Shown in pieces: positions 29,211-37,337 of a stretch of 64,000 bases of DNA. Both the position numbers and the translations under genes were made by a program. The stretch comes from Pseudomonas entomophila (GTDB taxonomy: Bacteria > Pseudomonadota > Gammaproteobacteria > Pseudomonadales > Pseudomonadaceae), in NCBI RefSeq assembly GCF_013523165.1, contig NZ_JAAMQI010000007.1, positions 62,001-126,000 on the forward strand. Direction: 5' to 3'. Position 1 is the stretch's first letter. Each line of letters opens with the position of its first letter. The notes beneath the pieces were generated by a model. It saw only the letters and a program-made list of their open reading frames with translations, ran no database searches and was not told where the DNA came from.

Positions 29211-30757
29211 CGAAACCCTTGCTGACGGCGCTCTTGCCTCTGGTCAGCGACTTGTCCTGCGACCTGCCCGACCGAGAGCGCTACCGTCGCCTGCTGCATG
29301 CCATGCGCGCGCTGTTGCCATGCGATGCTGCGGCGCTGCTGAAGCTCGACGGCGAGTGGCTGGTGCCCCTGGCGGTCGACGGACTGTCGGCCGACACCCT
29401 GGGCAGGCGATTTCGGGTCAGCGAGCATCCCCGGTTCGCCATCCTGCTCGGCCACAATCACCCCACGCGCTTCGCCAGCGACAGCGAGCTGCCAGACCCT
29501 TATGACGGATTGATCAACGCGCCTGACGTCGACCTCGAAGTGCACGACTGCATGGGCTGCCCGTTGAGCGTCAATGACCGCCCATGGGGGCTGCTGACGC
29601 TCGACTCGCTGACGCCTGGCCAGTTCGGCAGTGCCGAGCTGGACGCCCTGCAGGCATTCGCCAGCCTGGCCGCCGCGACCGTCACGGTCGCCCAGCGCAT
29701 CGAACACCTGGCCCTGCGTGCCGAGGATGCCCATCAACGGGCCGAGGTCTATCGCCAGGTCAGTGGCCAGCCCCGCCAGGACATGATCGGCCAGAGCGAG
29801 GCCTATCGACACTTGCGCGACGAGATCCGTCTGGTGGGTGCGAGCCAGATGACGGTGCTGATCACGGGCGAGACCGGGGTGGGCAAGGAACTGGTGGCAC
29901 AGGCGCTGCATCAGGCCAGCGACCGGGCCCACAAGCCCCTGGTCAGCCTCAACTGCGCCGCCTTGCCGGAGACGTTGGTCGAAAGCGAGCTGTTCGGCCA
30001 TGTACGAGGCGCCTTCACCGGTGCCCATGGCGAGCGCCGTGGCAAGTTCGAGCTGGCCCATGGCGGCACCTTGTTCCTGGACGAGGTGGGCGAGCTGTCG
30101 CTCACCGTGCAAGCCAAGCTGCTGCGCGTCATGCAGAGCGGTCAGTTGCAACGCCTGGGCTCCGACCGCGAGCATCATGTGGATGTGCGCCTGATCGCGG
30201 CGACCAACCGGGACCTGGCCGAGGCCGTGCGCAGTGGTCGCTATCGCGCTGACTTCTACCATCGCCTGAGCATGTACCCCCTGCAGGTCCCCCCCTTGCG
30301 TGAACGCGGACGCGACGTGCTGCTGCTGGCGGGCTACTTCCTCGAGCAGAACCGTTCGCGCATGGGCCTCAATGGCCTGCGCCTGAGCCCGCCAGCGCAG
30401 GCGGCCCTGCTCCACTACGCCTGGCCGGGCAACGTGCGCGAGCTCGAACACCTGATCGGGCGCTCGGCGCTCAAGGCCCTGGGGCGTCAGGAACAGCGTC
30501 CGCGGATCCTGACGCTGGAGGTCGCCGACCTGGACGTAAGCCCTGGGCAGCCTACGCCGCAACCCCCGGTCCTTGCCGAGCCACCCTCCCCCACTGCCCT
30601 TGAGGGCGGACTGCGCCAGGCGCTGGACGAATACCAGCGGCAGGTGATCGCAGCCTGCCTGGCACGACAGGCAGGCAACTGGGCTGCAGTGGCGCGCGAG
30701 CTGCAACTGGACCGCGCCAACCTGAACCGACTGGCCAAGCGGCTCGGCGTACGCTGA
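29204..30757 (+). CDS. norR: Nitric oxide-responsive sigma-54 activator NorR/FhpR
   Basis: 517 residues from ATG 29204 (AGGAG 5 bases upstream). Residues 1-170 are the NO-sensing GAF domain with the iron-site region DCMGCPL around Cys116; the AAA+ domain has Walker A GETGVGKE (222-229) and the sigma-54 contact loop GAFTGA (269-274), LFLDEVGELS and PGNVRELEH; the C-terminal HTH ends AVARELQLDRANLNRLAKRLGV. It should activate hmp from the shared intergenic sites. One site covers its own start codon, suggesting autorepression. Confidence 0.95.
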   Translation: MTSKPLLTALLPLVSDLSCDLPDRERYRRLLHAMRALLPCDAAALLKLDGEWLVPLAVDGLSADTLGRRFRVSEHPRFAILLGHNHPTRFASDSELPDPYDGLINAPDVDLEVHDCMGCPLSVNDRPWGLLTLDSLTPGQFGSAELDALQAFASLAAATVTVAQRIEHLALRAEDAHQRAEVYRQVSGQPRQDMIGQSEAYRHLRDEIRLVGASQMTVLITGETGVGKELVAQALHQASDRAHKPLVSLNCAALPETLVESELFGHVRGAFTGAHGERRGKFELAHGGTLFLDEVGELSLTVQAKLLRVMQSGQLQRLGSDREHHVDVRLIAATNRDLAEAVRSGRYRADFYHRLSMYPLQVPPLRERGRDVLLLAGYFLEQNRSRMGLNGLRLSPPAQAALLHYAWPGNVRELEHLIGRSALKALGRQEQRPRILTLEVADLDVSPGQPTPQPPVLAEPPSPTALEGGLRQALDEYQRQVIAACLARQAGNWAAVARELQLDRANLNRLAKRLGVR

Positions 30758-30883
30758 ATGGGGGCGCTCATCTTTATAGTGGGCGCAGGGCAGTGGGCTT
30801 GTCAGCGACAGGGCCTGTGCATCCGTGCCAGGGCGAGAGGTCGGTAGTCAGCCGGCGAGGGATGCGGTGCAGATGCCACCGCC

Positions 30884-30912
30884 ATCGCGGGCAAGCCTAC
30901 TCCCACAGAACC
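30884..30912 (-). repeat. Single REP element between norR and cheV
   Basis: GCCATCGCGGGCAAGCCTAC continuing into TCCCACAG is an inverted-orientation REP with a one-base change in the core. It sits in the 298-base gap 30758-31055, which otherwise shows only the cheV promoter. Confidence 0.75.
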
Positions 30913-30993
30913 GTGATGGCCTGCACGGCTGCGGTGTGGTTGCAGGTGTGAGCGCCCGGCACAGCCTCGTGCGCTCGATGTCAGCCGTGCCGT

Positions 30994-31020
30994 TAAAGCC
31001 TACCCCGTTCAGGTCGATAA
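30994..31020 (+). promoter_or_regulatory. Sigma-28 (FliA) promoter of cheV
   Basis: TAAA (30994-30997), exactly 15 bases, then GTCGATAA (31013-31020) departs from the flagellar consensus TAAA-N15-GCCGATAA by one base. It is 35 bases before the cheV ATG, so transcription would start about 25 bases upstream of the gene. Confidence 0.82.
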
Positions 31021-31055
31021 CCTGACAATCCGTTCATTCGAGCCCGACGATCCCC

Positions 31056-31955
31056 ATGCCCACCCGAAACGTCCGTGCGGACGCTCTGTCACTGCTGCTG
31101 TTCACCCTGCGCAGTGGCAAGCTGATGGCGATCAACCTGCTCAAGGTCAGCGAAATCATCCCCTGCCCCGTCCTGACCGTGCTGCCGCAGTCGCACCCGC
31201 ACGTGCGGGGCGTGGCGACCCTGCGTGGCCAGGCGCTGTCGGTCATCGACCTGTCCCGCGCCATCGGTGAGCGCCCACTGGCCGACCCGCGGGGCGGCTG
31301 CCTGATCGTCACCGACATCAGCCGATCGCGCCAGGGCCTGCACGTGCAGTCGGTCAGCCGGATCATTCATTGCCGCAGCCAGGACATCAAGTCGCCGCCC
31401 CATGGGTCCGGCCGCAGTGCCTTCATCACGGGCGTCACCGAAGTCGAAGGGCAACTGGTGCAGGTCCTGGACATCGAAAAGGTCTTGCAGGGCATCGTTC
31501 CGCCCAGCCAGGACCCGTCTGTCGGCACCTTGGACCATGACCAGTCGATGCTGCTGGCGGCGGCCAACATCCTGGTGGTCGACGACAGCCTGGTCGCGCT
31601 GCAGCAATCGGTCTTCACGTTGCGCAACCTGGGCATCGAATGCCGCACGGCACGCAGTGCCCGCGAAGCCATCGACGTGCTGCTGGAGCTGCAGGGCACT
31701 GACAAGGAAATCAACATCGTGGTCTCCGACATCGAGATGTCAGAGATGGATGGCTATGCCTTCACCCGCACCTTGCGCGAGACGCCGGACTTCGAGCACC
31801 TCTACGTGCTGCTGCACACCTCGCTGGACAGCGCCATGGCGGGCGAGAAGGCCCGGCTCTGCGGCGCCAACGCCATCCTGACCAAGTTCTCGTCGCCAGA
31901 GCTGACCGATTGCCTGATGACGGCTGCCGAGGCCGTGGTCTTCGCCGAACGCTGA
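31056..31955 (+). CDS. cheV: Chemotaxis coupling protein CheV
   Basis: 299 residues. The N-terminal CheW-like domain (SLLLFTLRSGKLMAINLLKVSEII, VRGVATLRGQALSVIDL) couples receptors to CheA; residues about 170-299 are a receiver domain (NILVVDDSLVALQ with the acidic pair, phosphoacceptor in NIVVSDIEMSEMDGY, conserved Lys in LTKFSSPEL). Phosphorylation is thought to serve adaptation. The upstream FliA promoter puts it in the late flagellar regulon. It stands alone, away from any che cluster. Confidence 0.95.
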   Translation: MPTRNVRADALSLLLFTLRSGKLMAINLLKVSEIIPCPVLTVLPQSHPHVRGVATLRGQALSVIDLSRAIGERPLADPRGGCLIVTDISRSRQGLHVQSVSRIIHCRSQDIKSPPHGSGRSAFITGVTEVEGQLVQVLDIEKVLQGIVPPSQDPSVGTLDHDQSMLLAAANILVVDDSLVALQQSVFTLRNLGIECRTARSAREAIDVLLELQGTDKEINIVVSDIEMSEMDGYAFTRTLRETPDFEHLYVLLHTSLDSAMAGEKARLCGANAILTKFSSPELTDCLMTAAEAVVFAER

Positions 31956-32068
31956 AGGTGCTCTCGACCTCCGGCAGGGTCGAACAGGACGCACCGGCAA
32001 CGAAGCTTTGAACCGACGACGCGATTGGCATTACTCTGTGGTCAACGTCATGCCTATGCGAGACCGCC

Positions 32069-32398
32069 ATGAAACGTTTCATTCTCCCTTTGCTGGCCTG
32101 TCTGGTATCGGTCGGCACTGCCCAGGCCTCCAGTGAGCAGGCCTGGACCGAACACCGTCAGCAGGTCCTCAAGACGTGCCTGGCCGCCAGTCAGTTCAAG
32201 GACGCCCACGTGCGTGGCAAGCCGGTCGAGTTCGAAGACCAGGTCGGCTACAGCGCGTTGGTGCTCGAAGGTACCTACCCACAGAAGCACCTGAACAAAC
32301 GCACCGGAACGGAGCTGTGCCTGTTCGACAAGCAACAGCAACGCGCCTTCGTCAGTGAATGGCAGGCGTCATCCTTGAAAGGCCGGCTGATCCGCTAG
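32069..32398 (+). CDS. Small periplasmic protein of unknown function
   Basis: 109 residues. Signal peptide MKRFILPLLACLVSVGTAQA, then a mature part of about 90 residues with two cysteines (LKTCLAAS and ELCLFDKQ) positioned for a disulfide, and a central EFEDQVGYSALVLEGTYP. No family recognised. A perfect 8-bp stem-loop (32459-32480, CGCTCACC/GGTGAGCG) lies 60 bases after the stop and may end the transcript despite lacking a T-run. Confidence 0.7.
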   Translation: MKRFILPLLACLVSVGTAQASSEQAWTEHRQQVLKTCLAASQFKDAHVRGKPVEFEDQVGYSALVLEGTYPQKHLNKRTGTELCLFDKQQQRAFVSEWQASSLKGRLIR

Positions 32399-32458
32399 CG
32401 ACCGAGCGCGCCCTCTCGTCGCGTCATGTCGACATCGTGCTCTGCAAGGCGGCTGTCG

Positions 32459-32480
32459 CGCTCACCCGTACAGGTGAGCG
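32459..32480 (+). terminator. Stem-loop after the small periplasmic protein gene
   Basis: CGCTCACC and GGTGAGCG pair perfectly around a 6-base loop. No T-run follows, so terminator activity is uncertain. Confidence 0.4.
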
Positions 32481-32646
32481 TGAACGGCTCAAGCGCGCGG
32501 CTTTCAAGAAGATGGCGCCCGATTGGGCGAAAATTGTTACCTGAACCGCAATAGTCATTATCCGGTCGACCGCTGTTTCCACGTCCGTGTCACGCCTACC
32601 GTAGGGGTGTTCAACTGATACTTGCCTGGCAAGAAGGACGTTACTC

Positions 32647-32871
32647 ATGTCGATCCACTCCAAACTCGTTTGTGCTTCCCTGCTGTCGACCCTGCTGGCC
32701 TCACCCTGGGCGATGGCCGAAGAATCGACGGCGTTCGTCGCCCGAAGCGCAGCGCTCGAGGCCACTCACCAACAAGCACGCGAGGCTTTCGCCGCCCAGC
32801 GTGCAGAACGACTGCAAGACGCGCAGCAGACGGCTTCCAAGGAAACCGGCGAAGCGCATGGCGACAGCTGA
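32647..32871 (+). CDS. Small secreted alanine- and glutamine-rich protein
   Basis: 74 residues. A signal peptide (SLLSTLLASPWAMA) precedes a short mature part of about 50 residues that is Ala/Gln/Glu/Arg-rich and predicted helical (AALEATHQQAREAFAAQRAERLQDAQQTA). An AAGGACG ribosome site supports the start. No family is recognised; similar tiny secreted proteins are common in Pseudomonas. A weak terminator follows at 32945-32969. Confidence 0.6.
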   Translation: MSIHSKLVCASLLSTLLASPWAMAEESTAFVARSAALEATHQQAREAFAAQRAERLQDAQQTASKETGEAHGDS

Positions 32872-32944
32872 TTCGGACGCCGGAACAGGCAGTGGTACGC
32901 GCCGCACGCCACGACACGGATTGTTTCAGTGTGGTAATTTACGC

Positions 32945-32969
32945 AGCCGCTGACCGACCGGCGGCTTTT
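32945..32969 (+). terminator. Weak intrinsic terminator before the porin gene
   Basis: AGCCGC and GCGGCT pair around a 10-base loop and run into four T. It separates the 74-residue gene from the porin. Confidence 0.5.
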
Positions 32970-33075
32970 CCTTCGTGTGCAGTTCATCCCTTCGCGGTGT
33001 GTACGTTCTTGACGAGAAAGTGGCCGGGCCGACCCCACGACCTGCCCACCCTCTCGTACAAAGGAGCCCGTACCG

Positions 33076-34407
33076 GTGTCCATCGTGTCCCGCTTCACGC
33101 CGCTTTTCGTTGCAATCGCTGCAACGATCCCTGCTGCCGTCCATGCCGCCGACGATCAACCCGAAGGCTTTCTCGACGGGGCTTCGCTGAACGTCAACGC
33201 CCGCAACGCCTATTTCAACCGCAACCAGCTCAACTCAGGCAATGCCGACAGCCGCGAATGGGGCCAGGGGTTCGTCGCACGCTTCCAGTCCGGCTACACG
33301 CCCGGCACCCTTGGCTTCGGGCTCGATGCGCATGCCATGCTGGGCGTGAAGCTCGACGGTGGCGGCGGTCATGCCGGGACCAGCATCCTGCCGCTGCACT
33401 ATCAGGACGATGGCGAGCTGGGCAAGGCGCCGGGGTCGTTCTCTACCGCAGGGGCGGCGATCAAGCTCAAGGCGTTCGGTACCGAACTCAAGGCAGGTGA
33501 CCTGTTCCTCACCAACCCGGTGATCGCCGGTGGCGAGACGCGCATGCTGCCGCAGACCTTCCGGGGCGTCAGCCTGACCAACAACAGCATCGACGGCCTC
33601 GCCCTCGAAGGTGGCCAGGCCAGCTTCACCAAGCCGTACAACCAAAGCGGGCACCGCCGCATCGACACGTTCTACGGCACCCTGGCCGACGGCAGCAAGA
33701 GCCACCACCTGAACTGGGCCGGCGCGACCTGGAGCGGCACGCCGAACGTCACCACCAGCCTGTACGGTGCCGAACTTCAAGACATCTGGAACCAGTACTA
33801 CGTCGACTTCGAATACATCCACGTCGTCAACGACCAGATCAGCCTCAATCCCGGATTCCACGCCTACCACACCCAGGACACCGGCAAGGCCTTGCTGGGC
33901 AGCATCGACAACAACACCTACAGCCTGCACCTGACCCTGGACGTCAACGGCCACAGCGTCACGGCCGCCTACCAGCGTGTCAACGGCGATACCCCGTTCG
34001 ACTACATCAACCAGGGCGACAGCGTGTTTCTCGACAACTCGCGCATGTACTCGGACTTCAACGGGCCTAACGAGCGCTCCTGGAAGTTGCAGTACGGCTA
34101 CGACTTCTCGGCGCTGGGCTACCCTGGGCTGAGCACGACCGTGTCGTACTCGCGTGGCGAGATCGACCTGACCAAGGCCGATCGCACCAGCAGCGGCTAC
34201 GGCAACTGGTACAACCCCGACGGCAAGGACGCGCATCACTGGGAGCGCGACCTGGACGTGCGCTACGTGGTCCAGGAAGGTCAGTTCAAGGACCTGGCGG
34301 TGCAGCTGCGCTATGCCAGCCACCGCGGCAGCCAGGGGTATTCGTGGGTCGACAACGACCTCGACGAATACCGGGTGATCGTCGACTACCCGCTGAACGT
34401 CTTCTAG
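33076..34407 (+). CDS. OprD-family outer-membrane porin
   Basis: 443 residues from GTG 33076, with AAGGAG 9 bases upstream. A signal peptide ends VHAAD. The mature N-terminus [19 protein letters not shown] and [36 protein letters not shown] are hallmarks of the OprD family of 18-stranded substrate-specific channels; the C-terminus ends in Phe (DYPLNVF) as required for outer-membrane insertion. The subgroup (OpdX) and substrate cannot be named from sequence alone. No transport or catabolic genes flank it. Confidence 0.92.
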   Translation: MSIVSRFTPLFVAIAATIPAAVHAADDQPEGFLDGASLNVNARNAYFNRNQLNSGNADSREWGQGFVARFQSGYTPGTLGFGLDAHAMLGVKLDGGGGHAGTSILPLHYQDDGELGKAPGSFSTAGAAIKLKAFGTELKAGDLFLTNPVIAGGETRMLPQTFRGVSLTNNSIDGLALEGGQASFTKPYNQSGHRRIDTFYGTLADGSKSHHLNWAGATWSGTPNVTTSLYGAELQDIWNQYYVDFEYIHVVNDQISLNPGFHAYHTQDTGKALLGSIDNNTYSLHLTLDVNGHSVTAAYQRVNGDTPFDYINQGDSVFLDNSRMYSDFNGPNERSWKLQYGYDFSALGYPGLSTTVSYSRGEIDLTKADRTSSGYGNWYNPDGKDAHHWERDLDVRYVVQEGQFKDLAVQLRYASHRGSQGYSWVDNDLDEYRVIVDYPLNVF

Positions 34408-34540
34408 CGCCCAGCGCCGTCCCAGGGTGTCGTCGTCGCACCTGCGACACGATGCCCTGGTAGGATGCCCCCGTTTCCTGCCATCAACACCCTGTCACCG
34501 TTTTGCCTTCATGGAGTGGAGGGCTTATCCATGAGCGATC

Positions 34541-36031
34541 ATGCAGACCCCGACCACGCGCCCTGCCGTCCACCTTTCTCATTCCAGACAACTGCTGAAC
34601 CTGGGCAGCGGCATTGCCGTGCTCGCCATTCTGGCCATCGTCGGCTACCTGCTGCTGCGTGAACGCCACAGCGTCGAACAATCGGCCATGCGCGCCTCGA
34701 ACAACCTGCTGCACCTGATCGAAAGCGACATCCTGGGGACCGTCGAACGGTACGATCAGTCCTTACGCGGACTGATATGGGCCTCGCGACAACCTGCAGT
34801 CATGGCCCTGCCGCCTCGCGTTCGCCATCAGTGGTTGTTCGAGCAGGCCCTGGCGCGTCCTCTGCAGGGCGACATCCTGTGGCTGGATGCCCAGGGCGCC
34901 GTGGTCGAAGACTCCCGCCGCGTCGCGCCACGGGCTGGCAATCTGGCCCATGCTGCGCTGTTTCGCCAGCACCGCGACGATCCGGCCCTGGGTTTGATCG
35001 TGGGCATGCCCTTCCAGGGTCACCTGGATGATCGCCATCGCTACCTCAGCCTGAGTCGCCGTATCGACGACCGCGCCGGTGCCTTCGCCGGTGTCGCCAG
35101 TGGCGCATTGCGCCTGTCCTATTTCGACCAGTTGTTCGCGCGCCTGGACATCGGTGCGTCGGGCAGCGTCAGCCTGTTCGACCTCCAAGGCCACCTGATC
35201 GCACATCACCCGATGAGCCCGCCTCATCCGCCGTTCGACGGCGACTTCAGCATGCGCGCCGTCTTCGAGCGGGTTCTCGAACAACGCCGCGGCACCTTCG
35301 CCTCCACCTCCAGTTTCACAGGCGTGAAACGCGTCTACAGCTTTTCTCAGGTGGGAGATCTACCGTTGCTGTTGGTACTGGCGCAGGCGTCGGACGATAT
35401 CCTGCAATCGTGGTGGCGAACGGTCTTGCTGATCGGAAGCGCCACGGGAGGGTTATGCGCAGGGCTGCTCTGGCTGACCTGGTTACTGGGCCGCGAGTTG
35501 CGCCGGCGGCATGCGGCCGAGCAGGTTCTGGCTTCCCTGGCGTCGACCGACAGCCTGACGGGGTTGGCCAACCGTCGTCACCTGGACCACATGCTGCGTC
35601 TGGAATCGGCACGTGCCCGGCGCAGCGGCAGGCCGTTGGCCGTACTGATGATCGATATCGATCACTTCAAGGCCTTCAACCAGCGTCACGGTCATGCGGG
35701 AGGGGATCGTGCCTTGCAAGAGGTGGCCAAGGCCATCGAGCGCAGCCTTCATCGGCCCGCCGACCTGGCAGCACGCTATGGAGGCGAGGAGTTTCAGGTC
35801 GTGTTGCCGGAAACGGAACGAGGCAGTGCTCTTCGCGTGGCCGAACGTATTCGCGCCAGCGTCGAGGCACTGCCTCTGTTCAGCGACGACTCACGGCCTG
35901 TGACCGTAAGCATCGGCGTCGGCTTTCAGCTGCCTGGGAAGCATCAAACGCTTCCTCAGTTGCTCGGCGATGCCGACCGCGCCTTGTACAAGGCCAAGGC
36001 GGACGGCCGTAACCGCGTCGAAGGTCTGTGA
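34541..36031 (+). CDS. Membrane dCache-GGDEF diguanylate cyclase
   Basis: 496 residues. Span 1 is about residues 19-39, a periplasmic double-Cache-like sensor runs to about 290, span 2 is about 294-315, and the cyclase domain has GGEEF at 414-418 with DIDHFKAFN upstream and an intact RxxD inhibitory site (RPAD, 405-408). It should synthesise c-di-GMP in response to an external ligand. The start is doubtful: the only good ribosome site (GGAGGG) serves an ATG at 34531 in another frame, and a one-base change in a C4 run would join the frames. Confidence 0.9.
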   Translation: MQTPTTRPAVHLSHSRQLLNLGSGIAVLAILAIVGYLLLRERHSVEQSAMRASNNLLHLIESDILGTVERYDQSLRGLIWASRQPAVMALPPRVRHQWLFEQALARPLQGDILWLDAQGAVVEDSRRVAPRAGNLAHAALFRQHRDDPALGLIVGMPFQGHLDDRHRYLSLSRRIDDRAGAFAGVASGALRLSYFDQLFARLDIGASGSVSLFDLQGHLIAHHPMSPPHPPFDGDFSMRAVFERVLEQRRGTFASTSSFTGVKRVYSFSQVGDLPLLLVLAQASDDILQSWWRTVLLIGSATGGLCAGLLWLTWLLGRELRRRHAAEQVLASLASTDSLTGLANRRHLDHMLRLESARARRSGRPLAVLMIDIDHFKAFNQRHGHAGGDRALQEVAKAIERSLHRPADLAARYGGEEFQVVLPETERGSALRVAERIRASVEALPLFSDDSRPVTVSIGVGFQLPGKHQTLPQLLGDADRALYKAKADGRNRVEGL

Positions 36032-36032
36032 A

Positions 36033-36611
36033 TCAGTGCTGGACCTTGGAGATCTCACGATCACGCAGGGCTTTGACGTCATCGTGATTCTTCTGCACGC
36101 CTTCGAGCTGCTTGCGTACCAGCGCGTAGGGGCCGCTGCCAGTGGCGGCAGTGGTGGCGGTGCTGGTCAGGCCATCGGTGGCACCGACGTGAGTGGCGCC
36201 TACCCCGGTGCTGACGGTGGTGTGGCCGACGGCGACGTCGCCATGGCCCAGCTTGGCCAGCTTCTCGACAGCGTCCTTGTAGGCTTTCAGCGCGTAGTCT
36301 TCACCGCGCTCCAGCTCTTCGAAGACAGCTTTGTCTTCCTTGCCGGTCAGTGCCGACTTCAGGTTGACCCAGCCGCGGTGCAGGTCGCCGGTGAAGCTGG
36401 TGGACGTTTCTGGATCGCCGCCCAGCGCCTTGACTTCGGCCTGCAGCTCACGAGCCGCTTGTGCGCAGCCTTCGGCGCGCTGACGGGCGAAGGCCTTCAG
36501 TTCGGGATTCTTCAGATCATCAACAGCCTCTTCGAAACCTTTCTGGCCGTCCTTGCTGTACTCGATCAGGTTGTTCAGTACATCAATCACTTCTTTGTTT
36601 GGATTGCTCAT
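36033..36611 (-). CDS. DUF2383 (PA2169-type) four-helix-bundle protein
   Basis: 192 residues. The first 110 are the DUF2383 helical bundle (EVIDVLNNLIEYSKDGQKGFEEAVDDLKN, RGWVNLKSALTGKEDKAVFEELERGED), a ferritin-like fold of unknown function found in stress-associated Pseudomonas proteins. An insert rich in Gly, Thr and Ala (about residues 125-160) separates it from a charged C-terminal helix. No signal peptide. It converges with the GGDEF gene with one base between the stops, so any terminator must lie in coding sequence. Confidence 0.8.
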   Translation of the reverse strand: MSNPNKEVIDVLNNLIEYSKDGQKGFEEAVDDLKNPELKAFARQRAEGCAQAARELQAEVKALGGDPETSTSFTGDLHRGWVNLKSALTGKEDKAVFEELERGEDYALKAYKDAVEKLAKLGHGDVAVGHTTVSTGVGATHVGATDGLTSTATTAATGSGPYALVRKQLEGVQKNHDDVKALRDREISKVQH

Positions 36612-36737
36612 GGCTCAAACTCCGTGGCAGTTGATAGTCCCTATATGTGAGAGCAGCCTTCGTGCCAGGTTCAAAGATTTTTCATCGCCCAGTCAAATCA
36701 AGGCGTTAGCGGTACGCGCAGTGTGTCGAGGCGTGGT

Positions 36738-36770
36738 GTTCTGCATGATGGCGGCTTCAGCCATCATGCA
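36738..36770. other. 13-bp perfect stem-loop upstream of the DUF3820 gene
   Basis: TCTGCATGATGGC and GCCATCATGCAGA pair without mismatch around a 7-base loop, 44 bases before the DUF3820 ATG. No T-run follows in either direction. It could be an operator dyad or a leader RNA structure. Confidence 0.6.
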
Positions 36771-36814
36771 GATTGCAGTAGGGTGCGCGCTCTGCCCTGT
36801 TCTGGAGGTTCGTC

Positions 36815-37042
36815 ATGAAACCTGAAGCGCTTCAATCGCTCGTCGATCGCACTATGCCGTTCGGCAAGTACCAAGGCCGTACGATCGCCGATTTGCCCGG
36901 CGATTACCTGGCGTGGTTCGCACGCAAGGGCTTTCCCGACGGGGAGCTGGGACGGCTATTGGCCTTGATGCACGAGATCGACCACAACGGGCTGGGCGCG
37001 TTGCTGGAGCCCTTGCGGCGCAAGCAACAGGAAGGAGGTTGA
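36815..37042 (+). CDS. DUF3820 family protein
   Basis: 75 residues, cytosolic. The motif MPFGKYQGRTIADLPGDYLAWFARKGFPDGELGRLL is the core of DUF3820, a small helical family with one structural study member proposed as a virulence-linked factor in P. aeruginosa, but no defined activity. A GGAGG 6 bases upstream supports the start. It is preceded by a perfect 13-bp stem-loop and followed by a REP pair. Confidence 0.85.
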   Translation: MKPEALQSLVDRTMPFGKYQGRTIADLPGDYLAWFARKGFPDGELGRLLALMHEIDHNGLGALLEPLRRKQQEGG

Positions 37043-37117
37043 CCACCACTGCCAATGGATGGAAGGCCTTTCACCATCTTTGGAAAGAGTTTCAAGATAG
37101 ATACAGGCAAGCGCAGC

Positions 37118-37195
37118 CCCCTGTGGGAGCGGGCTTGCCCGCGATGGCGTCCGGCCCATCACCGCCTGCGTCGCGGGCAAGCCCGCACAGAGGGG
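37118..37195. repeat. Inverted REP pair after the DUF3820 gene
   Basis: A forward REP (GGGAGCGGGCTTGCCCGCGA, 37127-37146) and an inverted copy (TCGCGGGCAAGCCCGCACAG) about 25 bases on can fold into one large hairpin. This is the typical doublet. The rest of the 37043-37337 gap shows nothing I can name. Confidence 0.85.
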
Positions 37196-37337
37196 ATGAA
37201 CCGCTCTGCCAGATCAGCGATGCGGTCTACAGCGTATTAGGCAAAGACGTTGAAAGACCTGGGCCTTCGACCTCATCGGCAGATGCCGTCAAGGCCGCGA
37301 CCTGGCCTTGACGGGTCCTGCATGACCGCGGACTACC

